From Phytophthora sp. 'mugwort' (taxonomy: Eukaryota > Oomycota > Peronosporomycetes > Peronosporales > Peronosporaceae), in the NCBI GenBank assembly GCA_033558025.1, contig JAUCEF010000008.1, positions 3,410,001 through 3,474,000 on the forward strand: DNA of 64,000 nt, written 5' to 3'. Positions 35,130-45,224 of the stretch are shown here, one piece after another; position 1 is the stretch's first letter; each line of letters begins with the position of its first letter. A program made the position numbers and the translations under genes. The notes beneath the pieces are model-generated. The model did not search any database. It saw only the letters and a list, made by a program, of their open reading frames with translations, and was not told the origin of the DNA.

Positions 35130-38100
35130 ATGGGCAACGCCGCACCGCGCGCGCAACCGCAGAGCGTGCTAGACAGCGCGTCGCAGTACCGTACATTCCT
35201 CATGGACTACACACCACGCTCGATGGACATGATGTTTGGCAGTTTGATCGGCGACGGTAAGTTCCTTAAGAGCATCTCGTGTAAGTGCGACGAAGGGCAT
35301 CTAGTGGTCAAGATCTACCGCAAATATGACGAGCGGGAGTCGCTGACCAGCGCCGAAGTGGCGTTACGCAGACTGGCGCTTGCCTTCTCCGTCGAACAAC
35401 AGCCTAACGTTATCCCGTATGCGGATTTCCAGTTGTCAAACAAATACAACGTGGCCTTTATGGTGCGCCAGTACTTCGCGTCGAATCTGTACGACCGCAT
35501 TTGCTCGAGGCCTTTTCTGACGATGGTGGAGAAGAAATGGATCGCTTTCCAGATACTAAGAGCGCTCGAACAGAGCCACGCCAAGGGTATTTGCCATGGA
35601 GATATTAAGCAGGAGAACGTCATGGTGACGAGTTGGAATTGGGTCTTTTTGACGGATTTTGCACCATTTAAACCCACGTATATCCCCGAGGACGACCCTG
35701 CAGACTACAATTACTACTTTTGTGCCATTGATGCCACGCGACGTGGATGCAGCGTGGCACCTGAGAGATTTTACGGGAAGGGATCCATGTCGATGGGTGG
35801 AGCGACTGGGTCGACGTCCGGACAGACGGTTAACTCGATGAAGGCGCCCGATGCTGCCATCATGTTGTCTAAGATGGCGGACAGTGAAGTGACAGTGGAA
35901 GAAGTGGATAAGCAGATTTTGGCTATGGGCATTAGCGAGACCATGTCGGGTACATTCCAGACGCCACCTTCTGCGACGTCGAACGGCAGCGCACCGTCGT
36001 CGTACTCTCGTTCGCGTCGTGATGGCAGTTTACTCGAAAGTATGGACATTTTCTCGGCTGGTTGTGTGATTGCAGAGCTTTTCTTGGGTGGCAAACCTCT
36101 GTTTGACCTGCCGTCGCTGCTGAAATACCGTACAGGCGACTCAGAGGCGCTGAGGAATCAACTAAAGAAGGTGGGCGACCCTCGTCTTGAAGAGTTGCTA
36201 CTGCACATGCTACAGTTAGATCCGAACGCTCGACTCTCGGCAAGTGGCTATTTGGTGAAGTACACGAGTCCTAGTGGATTATTCCCGACATATTTTGATA
36301 ATTTCCTGTTCCGATTCCTTGTGCTGGTGCTCAGTCGAGGTGGAAAAGTACCTGATGCACGTATCCGTCTTGTGTGCAAGTATTATGGCCGATTAGTGCG
36401 TGAGGTGGCGGGTGTTGACGATCCAGATGGCGAAGAGTTTTTCAAATTGCGTCTGAAGGAAGGTTACGGCTCGGACCGGTTAGCGACGGCTACAGGAGGT
36501 GACCAGCAAACGCATGTGGCACAACGTGTACTTGAGGAACTGGATCAGAAGATTCCTACGAAACATGATAAACAAAAGGCTGAACGTGATAATGCGGCGC
36601 TTACGAAGATGCAAAAGATGAAGGAGAAAGAGAACGACATGCGCGGTCTTAGTGCCTCATTGCAGAAGAAGAAGATCGAGAAGCTGCACGACCAATACAA
36701 TGCTCTTACTCAGAAGAAGAAGAACTCACTTCTTCTTGATTATGCTCGAGAGCCGTCTACTGGTCGTTTAGATGATGAAACGTTGGAGGATACTGAAGTT
36801 AAAGACGAAATGGACATGAACGGCGTCTCAATGAAGACATCCACGTCTACATCTCCGCCCCACTCAACGAAGGTACGACATATGAAGCCGCCGACATATC
36901 CTGGTGGTGAGCCGTGGCCGCATGATCGTAACGGGATCGTTATTATTTTATCGCTAATCTGTTCAAGTCTACGGCATGTTCAAGTACCGGAGTCGAAGGT
37001 CACTGCATTGTACCTGATCCGTGCGCTGGGTCAGTTTACGAGTGATGAAGCGCGACTACAGCGTCTGATTCCCTACCTGCTTGAAGTTATTGACGATCCG
37101 AGCGCCACCGTACGCGCTTTAGCTCTCCGCACGGTCACGTATTTGCTGTCATTGGTGGAATCTTTCCCACTTGCCGACGCCTCTGTGTTCCCGCAGTACG
37201 TGCTGCCGGCTATGGTGCCTTTCCAGTCTGATCCGGATGAGATGGTGCGTATTACGTTTGCCGAGTGTTTGCCCCAACTGGCGGAGACTAGTCGTCGCTT
37301 CTTGGAGATCGCGCACGCTATGAAACAGAAGACGCTGACGTCGTCGGGATCTGCCACATCCTTGGCCACGATATCTACACGGGGCTATGATTCCGCGGCT
37401 CCTAGCACGATGTACATGGCGTCCAGCAGTTTTGATAAGGAGCTGAGTGTGCTGCACAAGATGATTTCACGTTTTGTCATCCAACTTACGACTCCGGATC
37501 AAAAAGCCTCGTCATGTCTTGTCAAACGCGCATTGCTCGTTGATATTACCAGACTGTGCGTGTTTTTTGGCCAAGAACGTACTCTGGACGTGGTGCTGCC
37601 ACAACTCATTACGTTCTTAAACGACCCAGACTGGGAGCTACGTGGAGCATTTTTCGACTATATTGTTGGGGTGTGCTCGTTTGTGGGCCCTGTAGCTGTC
37701 GAACACAATATTTTGCCTTGTATTGAGCAAGCTCTGTTCGATGTGCAGGAAATTGTCATCACAAAGGCAGTGGAATGTCTTACGGGTTTGTGTCAGCTCG
37801 GACTATTCCAAAAGAAAATTAGCACACTCGTGGAGAAAGCGCGTATGACGTGCTCACTGCTGTTGCATCCTAGCTGGTGGATCCGTGACGCTGTGTTGAA
37901 GCTGATGGGTGAGATTGCGTTGAAACTACGCAGTGTGGACGCCAACGTGTTCCTGATTCCGCTTCTCCGGCCATTTTTGCGCAAGACGATGGTCTTTTTA
38001 CCTGACGAAGAGGTTTCAGCTGTCACGAAGCGACTCCGTGATTGCTGTCGGCTCCATGTGTCCCGCGAAACATTCGATCGTGCCCTTTTGGCGTCGTCGT

Positions 38101-41100
38101 CCTCGTCGGGCCTTACTGAGGTTATTGCCGAAATGGAACGATCTGTTTTGCAGGTTCCTGAAGACAGTGATGACGATATGGCCCCTCCTGCACCTCTGAC
38201 AGCTATGACAACGACATCACGTGAGTCACTAGAGGAGCCGATCAGTGAGATGTCCAAGTCTCGAAAGAATAGAGATGCCTTGTTGAGTACAGACTCTCTT
38301 GATGGATACGGTATGTTCCGTCAACAATCTTCTGGTGCAGCTGTCGCGTCGTCGGCGGCCGTAACAGCAGAGACAATTTCGAACAGTGTTGAGGATGGCA
38401 CGTCTTCCATTTACGACCAGCGCAAGCACGAAATTCAATCATTGAAGCTTATGCAGCAGTATGTGTCGATTGCTTCGATGCAGATGCGAAGCAAGCTGGA
38501 AATGGCCAAGACAGAGCAAGCTGCGCGTATGCAACGGCCATCCAAGAGCGACCGCGCCGGCTCGCCACATGGTTCAGTAGGTAATACCTCTGTAAGTGTG
38601 GGAAGCGGTGTCGCTGGTGCCACTACCAACCCGTTCGCTCGCAAGCTTTCGCGCTCACATCTTCGTGTGCTTTTCGTGCCGGATATGCGTTTTGCACTCT
38701 CAACAGCTCAGCCTCTGAAGGCCAGTAATTTCGGCATTTCGTCTTCTTCTTCAGCAGCGGCTAGCAGTGCTACGTCGATGTCGGCAGCGTCTACGTCTAC
38801 TGCTCTGGTAACAAAGTCTCGGCCTCATACAGCCGGTAGCTCGCCCTCTCATCGTGGAGGAGTAGCAACTTGTGGTGGATCGGGGATTCCTTCCTTGGAA
38901 AGCCTTTCATTATCGCATGTGGGCAAGATGTACAGCCTCGTTGAGCCAAGCACACCCATTGCAGCATCCCCAATCACAGTCACAGGTCCGTCTTCTGTCG
39001 TTCCTCCTGGATCCATATCGTCTGGATTGGATGATTCAGGACTGGGTCAAATGGACTCGAACCACTTTGCACCAACGAGTGGCGGTGTGATGGTGAGTAT
39101 GCTCAACATGAACATGCGCGATATGCACGGCGGTGACGGTATGAGCAGCTTATTGGATCCGCATCATCACTCTGTGCATGCATCGCCTGCTTCACCTCCA
39201 CGACAGAGGATGATTAAGAAGACCCACACCACGTATCATCACTATTTTGCTTTCAAGGAGTCAGCGATGGATCCAGCTTTGGGAAACCCTCGCAAACTAC
39301 TGGCACGTTTGAACGCACTGGGAATCCCTCCGTTGCCACCTGATCTTGGTGCACTACGACTTTCTGATGGATCACCTTACTCAATCTACAACCATGCTCC
39401 AAGTCCGTACTGCTTGGTGGGAGGTAGTATTGGAAGTACAGGTGTAGGCAGTGGAGTACCTGGCAGCGAAAGAGGAGGCACAAGTGGGCCAAGTGTCACG
39501 TCGTCTCCGATTCAAGTTGGAAGTAGTACGTATCCTCCCAGTGGTGCGAGTGCATTTAACGCGGCGGCAGCAGCAGCTGCAGCGATCAACGGAGGTGTAA
39601 CACCTGGTAACTTTGGAAGTTCGACTAATAGTACAGGCCTGGGAAGTAGCTCAAGTGGTGTCAATGGAGTCAGTGGTGGCGGTGGGTATCCGAGCTCGTC
39701 CTATCGCAATTGGCAGCCACGCAAGAACGTCCTGGTGGCGGAACTGGCCGAGCACTCTGGAGCTGTCACTCGTGTGAATGCAGCCCAAGATTACAGCTTC
39801 CTCGCGTCTGCCTCGAACGATGGCACGGTCAAGATTTGGTCTGTCCGGTCCTTGCAGCACAGCGTGAACCAAGGATCACGTTGCACGTATGATGGTCAAG
39901 GTGGAGTGATTACTGATATGATGGTGCTTACCAATAGTCATTCGGTTGCTTCGGCTTCGAGTGACGGGACAGTGCACGTCTTCCGGGTGGACAAGGTGAA
40001 TTCCGTGGGTGGAAACGTTCAAGCAAGTGGACTCAAGGAGCTCCGAGCGCATAATAGTGCGATCATGGCCATCGACTACTTGAATAACGTGACGGAGGCA
40101 CTGCTACTGTATGCCACTCGCGATGGCAAGATCCACGCGTGGGATTTGCGTATGCGGCGCGAGGCTTGGACTCTCAGCATTTCTCCAGAGCTTGGCTATG
40201 TGACGTGTATTACGCACTCACTTGATGTGAGCTGGTTAGCTGTTGGTACAAGTCGAGGCTTCTTGTGTCTCTGGGATCTGCGCTTCTTGGTGCTTATCCG
40301 TATCTGGCGTCACTCGTCTCACCGCGCAATTCACCGGCTTCAACCTTGCTTGGTTTTGCCCAACACATTGTCACTTGATGAGACGTCGGTGCCGTTAGTA
40401 TTCGTGGCAGCAGGTGATGGCGAAGTTGCTGTGTTTGACCTCAGTATTGGCGCATGTCGCGCGGTGTTCCGGACGCTAGAGGCGCAGGCATCAGAGGCTG
40501 AAGCGTGCAAGTGTCCGACACTTTTACACGTGCCAATTCCACATCGTAGTCGAAGTGTTTTGGGAAGTTTTCTGGGCATCTACGGCATCGCAACGGCGTT
40601 TGACGAGATCGCGACGTCGCCACAGAGTGAGGAGCCTAGTGTACGTGCAATGCTGTGTCCGTCACTACACATGCGCGGCATTGGAGACGCGTTGATCACC
40701 GGTGGGGAAGACCGACAATTACGCTATTGGGATATTCGCAATGGAAAGCAATCGTACACTATCTGCGGGAATGGAGAGGCCAAGTCGTTCTATGACAACC
40801 AAGCACCTCCTAACGATTGGTGGCGCATGAATTCGTCCGCGACTGCTCCTCTACAGCGCTTCGGTGAGATGCCAGCCGCGCCCAGATCGACCACAGCGGC
40901 CATCACGAAACCTGAAATGGCGTGGAGTAAACTAAGTCCTCCACTCATTACCGTCTGCCAGGACTCGTCGTTTTACTCAACACAGGGTGGCGTCGCTGGC
41001 GCAGCAGCATCAGGTGCCGGTGGCGTCGAGTCTGCTATTAGTATGGAACGGAGAGGCCTCGTACCTCCGTCTCCAGCTCATACAGATTGCATCCTGGATC

Positions 41101-41189
41101 TGACGCTTGTGGAGCTGGGAAGCAGCCAGAATCCAAGCCCCATGCTCGTTTCTAGTGGACGAGACGCGCTCATTAAGGTGTGGAAGTAA
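35130..41189 (+). CDS. VPS15: VPS15 (PI3-kinase regulatory subunit 4)
   Basis: Single exon, 2019 aa. MGNAAPRAQP is an N-myristoylation start. The kinase-like domain (about 28-410) carries the VPS15 version of the catalytic motifs: HGDIKQENVMVTSWNW, LTDFAPFKP (DFA in place of DFG) and SVAPERFYG, with a Ser/Gly-rich insertion at about 215-295. HEAT repeats (about 600-970) are followed by a long low-complexity linker (1010-1520; Ser, Gly and Ala runs) and a C-terminal WD40 propeller (about 1530-2019; FLASASNDGTVKIWS, IHAWDLR, SGRDALIKVWK). Forms the complex with VPS34 and Beclin/VPS30 making PI3P for endosomal sorting and autophagy. It is larger than yeast Vps15 (about 1450 aa) mainly because of the linker. 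Confidence 0.95.
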   Translation: MGNAAPRAQPQSVLDSASQYRTFLMDYTPRSMDMMFGSLIGDGKFLKSISCKCDEGHLVVKIYRKYDERESLTSAEVALRRLALAFSVEQQPNVIPYADFQLSNKYNVAFMVRQYFASNLYDRICSRPFLTMVEKKWIAFQILRALEQSHAKGICHGDIKQENVMVTSWNWVFLTDFAPFKPTYIPEDDPADYNYYFCAIDATRRGCSVAPERFYGKGSMSMGGATGSTSGQTVNSMKAPDAAIMLSKMADSEVTVEEVDKQILAMGISETMSGTFQTPPSATSNGSAPSSYSRSRRDGSLLESMDIFSAGCVIAELFLGGKPLFDLPSLLKYRTGDSEALRNQLKKVGDPRLEELLLHMLQLDPNARLSASGYLVKYTSPSGLFPTYFDNFLFRFLVLVLSRGGKVPDARIRLVCKYYGRLVREVAGVDDPDGEEFFKLRLKEGYGSDRLATATGGDQQTHVAQRVLEELDQKIPTKHDKQKAERDNAALTKMQKMKEKENDMRGLSASLQKKKIEKLHDQYNALTQKKKNSLLLDYAREPSTGRLDDETLEDTEVKDEMDMNGVSMKTSTSTSPPHSTKVRHMKPPTYPGGEPWPHDRNGIVIILSLICSSLRHVQVPESKVTALYLIRALGQFTSDEARLQRLIPYLLEVIDDPSATVRALALRTVTYLLSLVESFPLADASVFPQYVLPAMVPFQSDPDEMVRITFAECLPQLAETSRRFLEIAHAMKQKTLTSSGSATSLATISTRGYDSAAPSTMYMASSSFDKELSVLHKMISRFVIQLTTPDQKASSCLVKRALLVDITRLCVFFGQERTLDVVLPQLITFLNDPDWELRGAFFDYIVGVCSFVGPVAVEHNILPCIEQALFDVQEIVITKAVECLTGLCQLGLFQKKISTLVEKARMTCSLLLHPSWWIRDAVLKLMGEIALKLRSVDANVFLIPLLRPFLRKTMVFLPDEEVSAVTKRLRDCCRLHVSRETFDRALLASSSSSGLTEVIAEMERSVLQVPEDSDDDMAPPAPLTAMTTTSRESLEEPISEMSKSRKNRDALLSTDSLDGYGMFRQQSSGAAVASSAAVTAETISNSVEDGTSSIYDQRKHEIQSLKLMQQYVSIASMQMRSKLEMAKTEQAARMQRPSKSDRAGSPHGSVGNTSVSVGSGVAGATTNPFARKLSRSHLRVLFVPDMRFALSTAQPLKASNFGISSSSSAAASSATSMSAASTSTALVTKSRPHTAGSSPSHRGGVATCGGSGIPSLESLSLSHVGKMYSLVEPSTPIAASPITVTGPSSVVPPGSISSGLDDSGLGQMDSNHFAPTSGGVMVSMLNMNMRDMHGGDGMSSLLDPHHHSVHASPASPPRQRMIKKTHTTYHHYFAFKESAMDPALGNPRKLLARLNALGIPPLPPDLGALRLSDGSPYSIYNHAPSPYCLVGGSIGSTGVGSGVPGSERGGTSGPSVTSSPIQVGSSTYPPSGASAFNAAAAAAAAINGGVTPGNFGSSTNSTGLGSSSSGVNGVSGGGGYPSSSYRNWQPRKNVLVAELAEHSGAVTRVNAAQDYSFLASASNDGTVKIWSVRSLQHSVNQGSRCTYDGQGGVITDMMVLTNSHSVASASSDGTVHVFRVDKVNSVGGNVQASGLKELRAHNSAIMAIDYLNNVTEALLLYATRDGKIHAWDLRMRREAWTLSISPELGYVTCITHSLDVSWLAVGTSRGFLCLWDLRFLVLIRIWRHSSHRAIHRLQPCLVLPNTLSLDETSVPLVFVAAGDGEVAVFDLSIGACRAVFRTLEAQASEAEACKCPTLLHVPIPHRSRSVLGSFLGIYGIATAFDEIATSPQSEEPSVRAMLCPSLHMRGIGDALITGGEDRQLRYWDIRNGKQSYTICGNGEAKSFYDNQAPPNDWWRMNSSATAPLQRFGEMPAAPRSTTAAITKPEMAWSKLSPPLITVCQDSSFYSTQGGVAGAAASGAGGVESAISMERRGLVPPSPAHTDCILDLTLVELGSSQNPSPMLVSSGRDALIKVWK

Positions 41190-41261
41190 GTAACTCTATG
41201 TAAGAGGAGAGCGGAACAGATAACGGGAAACCACGTGCGTGCGTATGAATGAATGAGCTAA

Positions 41262-42149
41262 CTAGCGCTTCTTCTGGCGCTTATTCCCGCCGCCTTGCTG
41301 ACGCTTCATCTTGAGCTTCTTGTTGAGTTTACTGACGGCAGAACCGCCTCCGTCGCCGTCTTCAGCCCCGCGTTTCTTGCCCATGACGGCACCGCCGTGG
41401 CCCCCCTTCTTGCCTACCATTGCCTTGCGAGCGGCACGGGCGTCCTTGAGCTTGGAGCGCTTGGACGGCAGCGCCTTACCCTTGCGTTGCTGCTGTATCC
41501 GCTGGAAGAGCGTTAGATGCTGCTCCTTGTCAAATTTCTTCTTCTTGTGCATCTGTCGGAGTGCCGGGTGTTGGGGTTTGTCGACGTCTGCGGCCTCCTC
41601 TTCGCCGTCCGAAGGCTCGAGGTCGCTACCGCTGTTGTCGCTCTCGCTCTGCAGGTCGCCCACCGACGTTGTGACCGTCACCACGTCGCCGAATTTACCC
41701 TGTGTAAAGTCATCAGTGAAGGTCATGACCTTAGTTACGGCCTTGGCGCCGCCCAGCACGGCGTGGGGCGTATCGTCCTTGTCAGAGACGTCCGAGTCGC
41801 TCTCGTCCTCCTCTTCGCCTTCTTCTTCCTCCTCGTCCTTCTCGTCATCGTCTAGCAGGTTGAGCGCCGCCAGCTTCTCTTTCTGCTCTTCGCGGCGCTG
41901 CTTCTTGGCCTCCAACTGCCGCTTCTTGACCTTGAACGCCTCCATGTCCAAGCCGAAGCGACGTCGCTCCTGCTTGCGCTTGTGGAAACCCGTGAGATAC
42001 TCCTTGCGCTTGTCTGGATCGAACGTCACCACCAGCTTCGACTTCTTGCGCACGTTCGGGTGGGAGCCTACACCCGTAGACCCACGCGAGAACTTGGCCT
42101 TGCCTAATGCGCCCCGCTTACCCTGGCGGGACGTCGCACCATGCGCCAT
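41262..42149 (-). CDS. Nucleolar protein 12 / Rrp17-like rRNA processing factor
   Basis: Single exon, 295 aa from ATG 42149. The signature VTFDPDKRKEYLTGFHKRKQ (about residues 41-60) followed by basic coiled coil (KKRQLEAKKQRREEQKEK) matches the Nop25/NOL12/Rrp17 family, proposed 5'-3' exonucleases in 5.8S/25S rRNA maturation. A long acidic run (DEEEEEGEEEDESDSD) follows, and the C-terminus is very basic (KLNKKLKMKRQQGGGNKRQK), typical of nucleolar targeting. Convergent with VPS15 (72 bp between stop codons) and divergent from the GBP gene. Confidence 0.85.
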   Translation of the reverse strand: MAHGATSRQGKRGALGKAKFSRGSTGVGSHPNVRKKSKLVVTFDPDKRKEYLTGFHKRKQERRRFGLDMEAFKVKKRQLEAKKQRREEQKEKLAALNLLDDDEKDEEEEEGEEEDESDSDVSDKDDTPHAVLGGAKAVTKVMTFTDDFTQGKFGDVVTVTTSVGDLQSESDNSGSDLEPSDGEEEAADVDKPQHPALRQMHKKKKFDKEQHLTLFQRIQQQRKGKALPSKRSKLKDARAARKAMVGKKGGHGGAVMGKKRGAEDGDGGGSAVSKLNKKLKMKRQQGGGNKRQKKR

Positions 42150-42369
42150 GGTACAGTATCACAAATAGTTCGAGTCTCGAGGCCAGTCAAAGTGTGCCAG
42201 TGCGTTACAGTAGCGTTGTTGACTTCTGTCTCACACGGTAGTGTCGACAGGTTCACATGTAGTACCGTGTGTGACAGAACTGCTGCTTTGGTGTACCAAT
42301 ATCAGCGTCGTGGGTTCGTTTTTGGCGCACTTCCACCGGGACGAATACAAACGCCAAGTGTACCGAGTC
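42150..42369. promoter_or_regulatory. Bidirectional promoter region, NOL12-like / GBP
   Basis: 220 bp between divergent starts. The GBP frame is open here from a GTG at 42241, but without an ATG until 42370. GCGCACTTCCACCGGGACG near 42327 is the most promoter-like stretch. No more can be said. Confidence 0.35.
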
Positions 42370-45036
42370 ATGAATTCGTCGGCGGTGCGGCCGCTGCCGT
42401 TCGTGCTGGTGGACGATGACGGGGCCTTCCGCGTGAACCCCGAGGCGTGCGCCATACTGGAGAAGGTCAAGACGCGGCTCGTGGTAGTGGCTGTGGCTGG
42501 TCTGTACCGCACGGGCAAGAGTTTCCTGCTCAACCTGCTGGTACAGGGCGTGTCCGGCTCAGCCGCCGCGGCCCAAGAGCTGCCGCCCGACGGGGGCTTT
42601 GCCGTGGGCGGCACGGTCAACGCCTGCACCAAAGGCATCTGGATGTGGGGACAACCCATCCCCCTGGATGATGACACGAGCGTGCTGTTCCTCGACACTG
42701 AAGGCCTCGGCTCCGTGGACCGCGAGCAGACGCATGACACGCGCATCTTCGCGCTGGCACTGTTGCTGGCGTCCAATTTCGTCTACAATAGCCGTGGCGT
42801 CATCGACGGTAATGCTATCGAGGATCTGTCGCTTGTCGTCAACCTGTCCAAGCACATCCAGACGTCCTCCTCGTCCAGCAAGGACAGCGCAGACCGACTG
42901 CATGAGTTCTTCCCCAGCTTCATGTGGGTCGTCCGAGACTTCACATTGCAATTGCTCGACAATGGTAAACCCATTTCGTCCAAACAGTATCTAGAGAACG
43001 CGTTGCAACCGACAGGAGGCTACAGTGACGACGCCGTCGAGAAGGACCAGATCCGAGCACTATTGAGCGACTTCTTTAGACACCGAGACTGTGTCACCTT
43101 GGTGCGACCTGTGGACGACGAGCAGAAGCTGAGGAATCTGCCCCAAGTGCCGTATGAGGAGCTTAGAGACGAGTTCAAAGCCAGCTTTGAAACTCTCCAC
43201 AGGAGGCTGTTCGGCAGGGCCAAACCCAAGAGCATGTTCGGCAAGCCTCTGAACGGTGCCATGTTCATCAATCTAGCCAGCTCGTATGTCGAGGCGCTGA
43301 ATAGCGGCAAGGCGCCGGTGATCTCTAGTGCCTGGAGTCGCGTCGTGCAAGCACAGTGTCACGATGCACTGGAAGACGCCGTGGAACGGTACAAGACGGA
43401 GCTGCACGCACGTGTACGAAGCTACGTTTCACCCGAACAGTATGAAGAAGATGCGAGTTTTGAAGTCGATAACGGGGACAAACAGGACGGTGAGCTTGAA
43501 GTGGTGGACAATGGCCAGGGCAGCAACGCCATGTTTGATGAACACGGCAATCTGCGCAGCGTAGCGCTGCGTCCCGAGCTGGAGATGCAAGATTGTATAG
43601 AGGAAGACCCGACGGCGCCGGAGAATGAGATGATTGAGATCATGGAAAAGGACGTCGATACGGAAGCCGAGACTGCTGCACGCAGCACGGAACGGACACG
43701 CTTACCATGCTCTGAAGAGAAGCTCAAGAACGTGCATCGTCTGTGCAAGCGCTTGGCCAAGAAGAAGCTGCGCGAGATTGCCGATGGAGATATGGGCGCT
43801 GATGCTGAAGCTGGAGGAGGCGACGATTACATGGCGCAGTTCCGCGCGGCAGTGAAGACCGAGTTTGATTCCTATCGTCAGCAGAATGCGGCAGCATCCA
43901 TGGCATACTGTCGACACGTTCTGGATGTTTTGAGTCGGCCAGGAACGGAATATCTGCTACATCCTGAGCAGCATCGCCAAAAGTCAGCAATGGAACTGTT
44001 TCGTGAAACGCAGACCTTCTTGCAGGACGATTTGAGTGCAGTGCACCAGGAATATGTTGCCCACGCTGTGGGTCCATCAGCTGATGCCGCGTACTGCGAG
44101 TTTGTAAGCCAACGCGTTCTGTCGCAAGTGATTCAACGCACGGAGAGCACGAATGCTGCCCACATGACTGAAGTACGGGCTCTGGAGAAGCAGATGAATG
44201 ATCTGAGCGTGAAGGTGGCAGTGGCACAGGGACAAGCAGGCGCCATGCAGGAGCTCTCTGCTCAGCAGCAACAGAAGTGCGAGCTCGGAGTAAAAGAGGC
44301 TGAGCAGCGTTGTGCTGCCGAGCTTGCAGGTCTTCGCTCCACTCTGGAGTTCAAGACGAATGAACTCGAGCACATTCTGAACCACAACGCGACTATGAAG
44401 CGTCTGGCAGACACAGCACAACAGGGTCAGTACCGTGCCACGGAGTTCGCGTCCTCAGCTTTTGCACAGGTCCTGTGTGGATACCTCATTAAACAGCATC
44501 TAGCCCCCGGCGCTGGGGGATCGGCCCGTGCCAAGTGGCAGCAGCGGTACTTCGTCCTACAAGGTCCTCAACTCAGTTTCTACGATACCAAGGAAGACTA
44601 TGAGCGCTGCCGCTCCGATAATCCACCGATGGACGTCACGGGAGCGATCATCGAAGATAACTACGCTGTACCGGAAGCCTTCAGCGTCTCCTTCCGCGAC
44701 GACAAGTACTATCCATTGCAGCTGCATGCCAAGTCCCGAGAGGTTAAGCTGGAGTGGGTACACAGTCTGCGCGCGGCAGCAGCTGGTAGGACTGCCGCAC
44801 AAGGAGGATCGCGCAGCCATGCTTCTTCGAGTTCGTCGATGGGTTCGTCAGCTTACCGCGATACTAGCAACTTATCCTCGTCGGCAGCGTACCAGGGGGG
44901 AAGGGAAGTGCCTCCCAGCTACGCAGAATCGTCATCTTCTGCATACCAAGGCGGAGGATATGCTTATGGAAACTCTTCCTCAAACATATACGGACCCACG
45001 GGCGGAGCTGGCGGTAGCCGATACATGCAAATGTAG
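42370..45036 (+). CDS. Guanylate-binding protein-like large GTPase with C-terminal PH domain
   Basis: Single exon, 888 aa from the first ATG in frame (42370), which places PLPFVLVDDDGAFRVNPEA at the expected GBP N-terminus. The GTPase domain has G1 GLYRTGKSFLLN (about residues 43-54), switch-I Thr in VNACTKGIW, G3 DTEGLGS (about 109-115) and the GBP-type RD motif VVRDFTLQL. A helical region (about 300-690) is followed by a PH domain (about 702-807; GYLIKQHL, RYFVLQGPQLSFYD, WVHSLRAAAAG) and a Ser/Tyr/Gly-rich tail. Animal GBPs bind membranes by C-terminal prenylation; here the PH domain probably serves that role. Functions of protist GBPs are poorly known; ER shaping (atlastin-like) or vesicle remodelling is possible. 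Confidence 0.88.
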   Translation: MNSSAVRPLPFVLVDDDGAFRVNPEACAILEKVKTRLVVVAVAGLYRTGKSFLLNLLVQGVSGSAAAAQELPPDGGFAVGGTVNACTKGIWMWGQPIPLDDDTSVLFLDTEGLGSVDREQTHDTRIFALALLLASNFVYNSRGVIDGNAIEDLSLVVNLSKHIQTSSSSSKDSADRLHEFFPSFMWVVRDFTLQLLDNGKPISSKQYLENALQPTGGYSDDAVEKDQIRALLSDFFRHRDCVTLVRPVDDEQKLRNLPQVPYEELRDEFKASFETLHRRLFGRAKPKSMFGKPLNGAMFINLASSYVEALNSGKAPVISSAWSRVVQAQCHDALEDAVERYKTELHARVRSYVSPEQYEEDASFEVDNGDKQDGELEVVDNGQGSNAMFDEHGNLRSVALRPELEMQDCIEEDPTAPENEMIEIMEKDVDTEAETAARSTERTRLPCSEEKLKNVHRLCKRLAKKKLREIADGDMGADAEAGGGDDYMAQFRAAVKTEFDSYRQQNAAASMAYCRHVLDVLSRPGTEYLLHPEQHRQKSAMELFRETQTFLQDDLSAVHQEYVAHAVGPSADAAYCEFVSQRVLSQVIQRTESTNAAHMTEVRALEKQMNDLSVKVAVAQGQAGAMQELSAQQQQKCELGVKEAEQRCAAELAGLRSTLEFKTNELEHILNHNATMKRLADTAQQGQYRATEFASSAFAQVLCGYLIKQHLAPGAGGSARAKWQQRYFVLQGPQLSFYDTKEDYERCRSDNPPMDVTGAIIEDNYAVPEAFSVSFRDDKYYPLQLHAKSREVKLEWVHSLRAAAAGRTAAQGGSRSHASSSSSMGSSAYRDTSNLSSSAAYQGGREVPPSYAESSSSAYQGGGYAYGNSSSNIYGPTGGAGGSRYMQM

Positions 45037-45224
45037 TCAAATCGACGTACAGTGTAGCCAGGCACGGAACTTTCGGACGTTCAGCATTAATTTTGTTTTT
45101 CCAACCAGTGAATACAATGCAACCGTGATTGAAACCATAAATGTCATGAAAAGCACTGGGAACTCAAGCACCAGTTGATTTCAATTAAGTTTTAGAACAT
45201 TGAAAACGTTTCCTATCTTGCTTT

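Noticed and set aside
41311..42168. 285-codon plus-strand frame opposite the NOL12-like gene
   Set aside because: Ser-rich translation of the antisense of an acidic/basic low-complexity gene; the minus frame carries the family signature.
42241..42369. N-terminal extension of the GBP-like gene
   Set aside because: The frame begins at GTG, lies in the divergent promoter region, and the GBP pattern starts just after the ATG at 42370.
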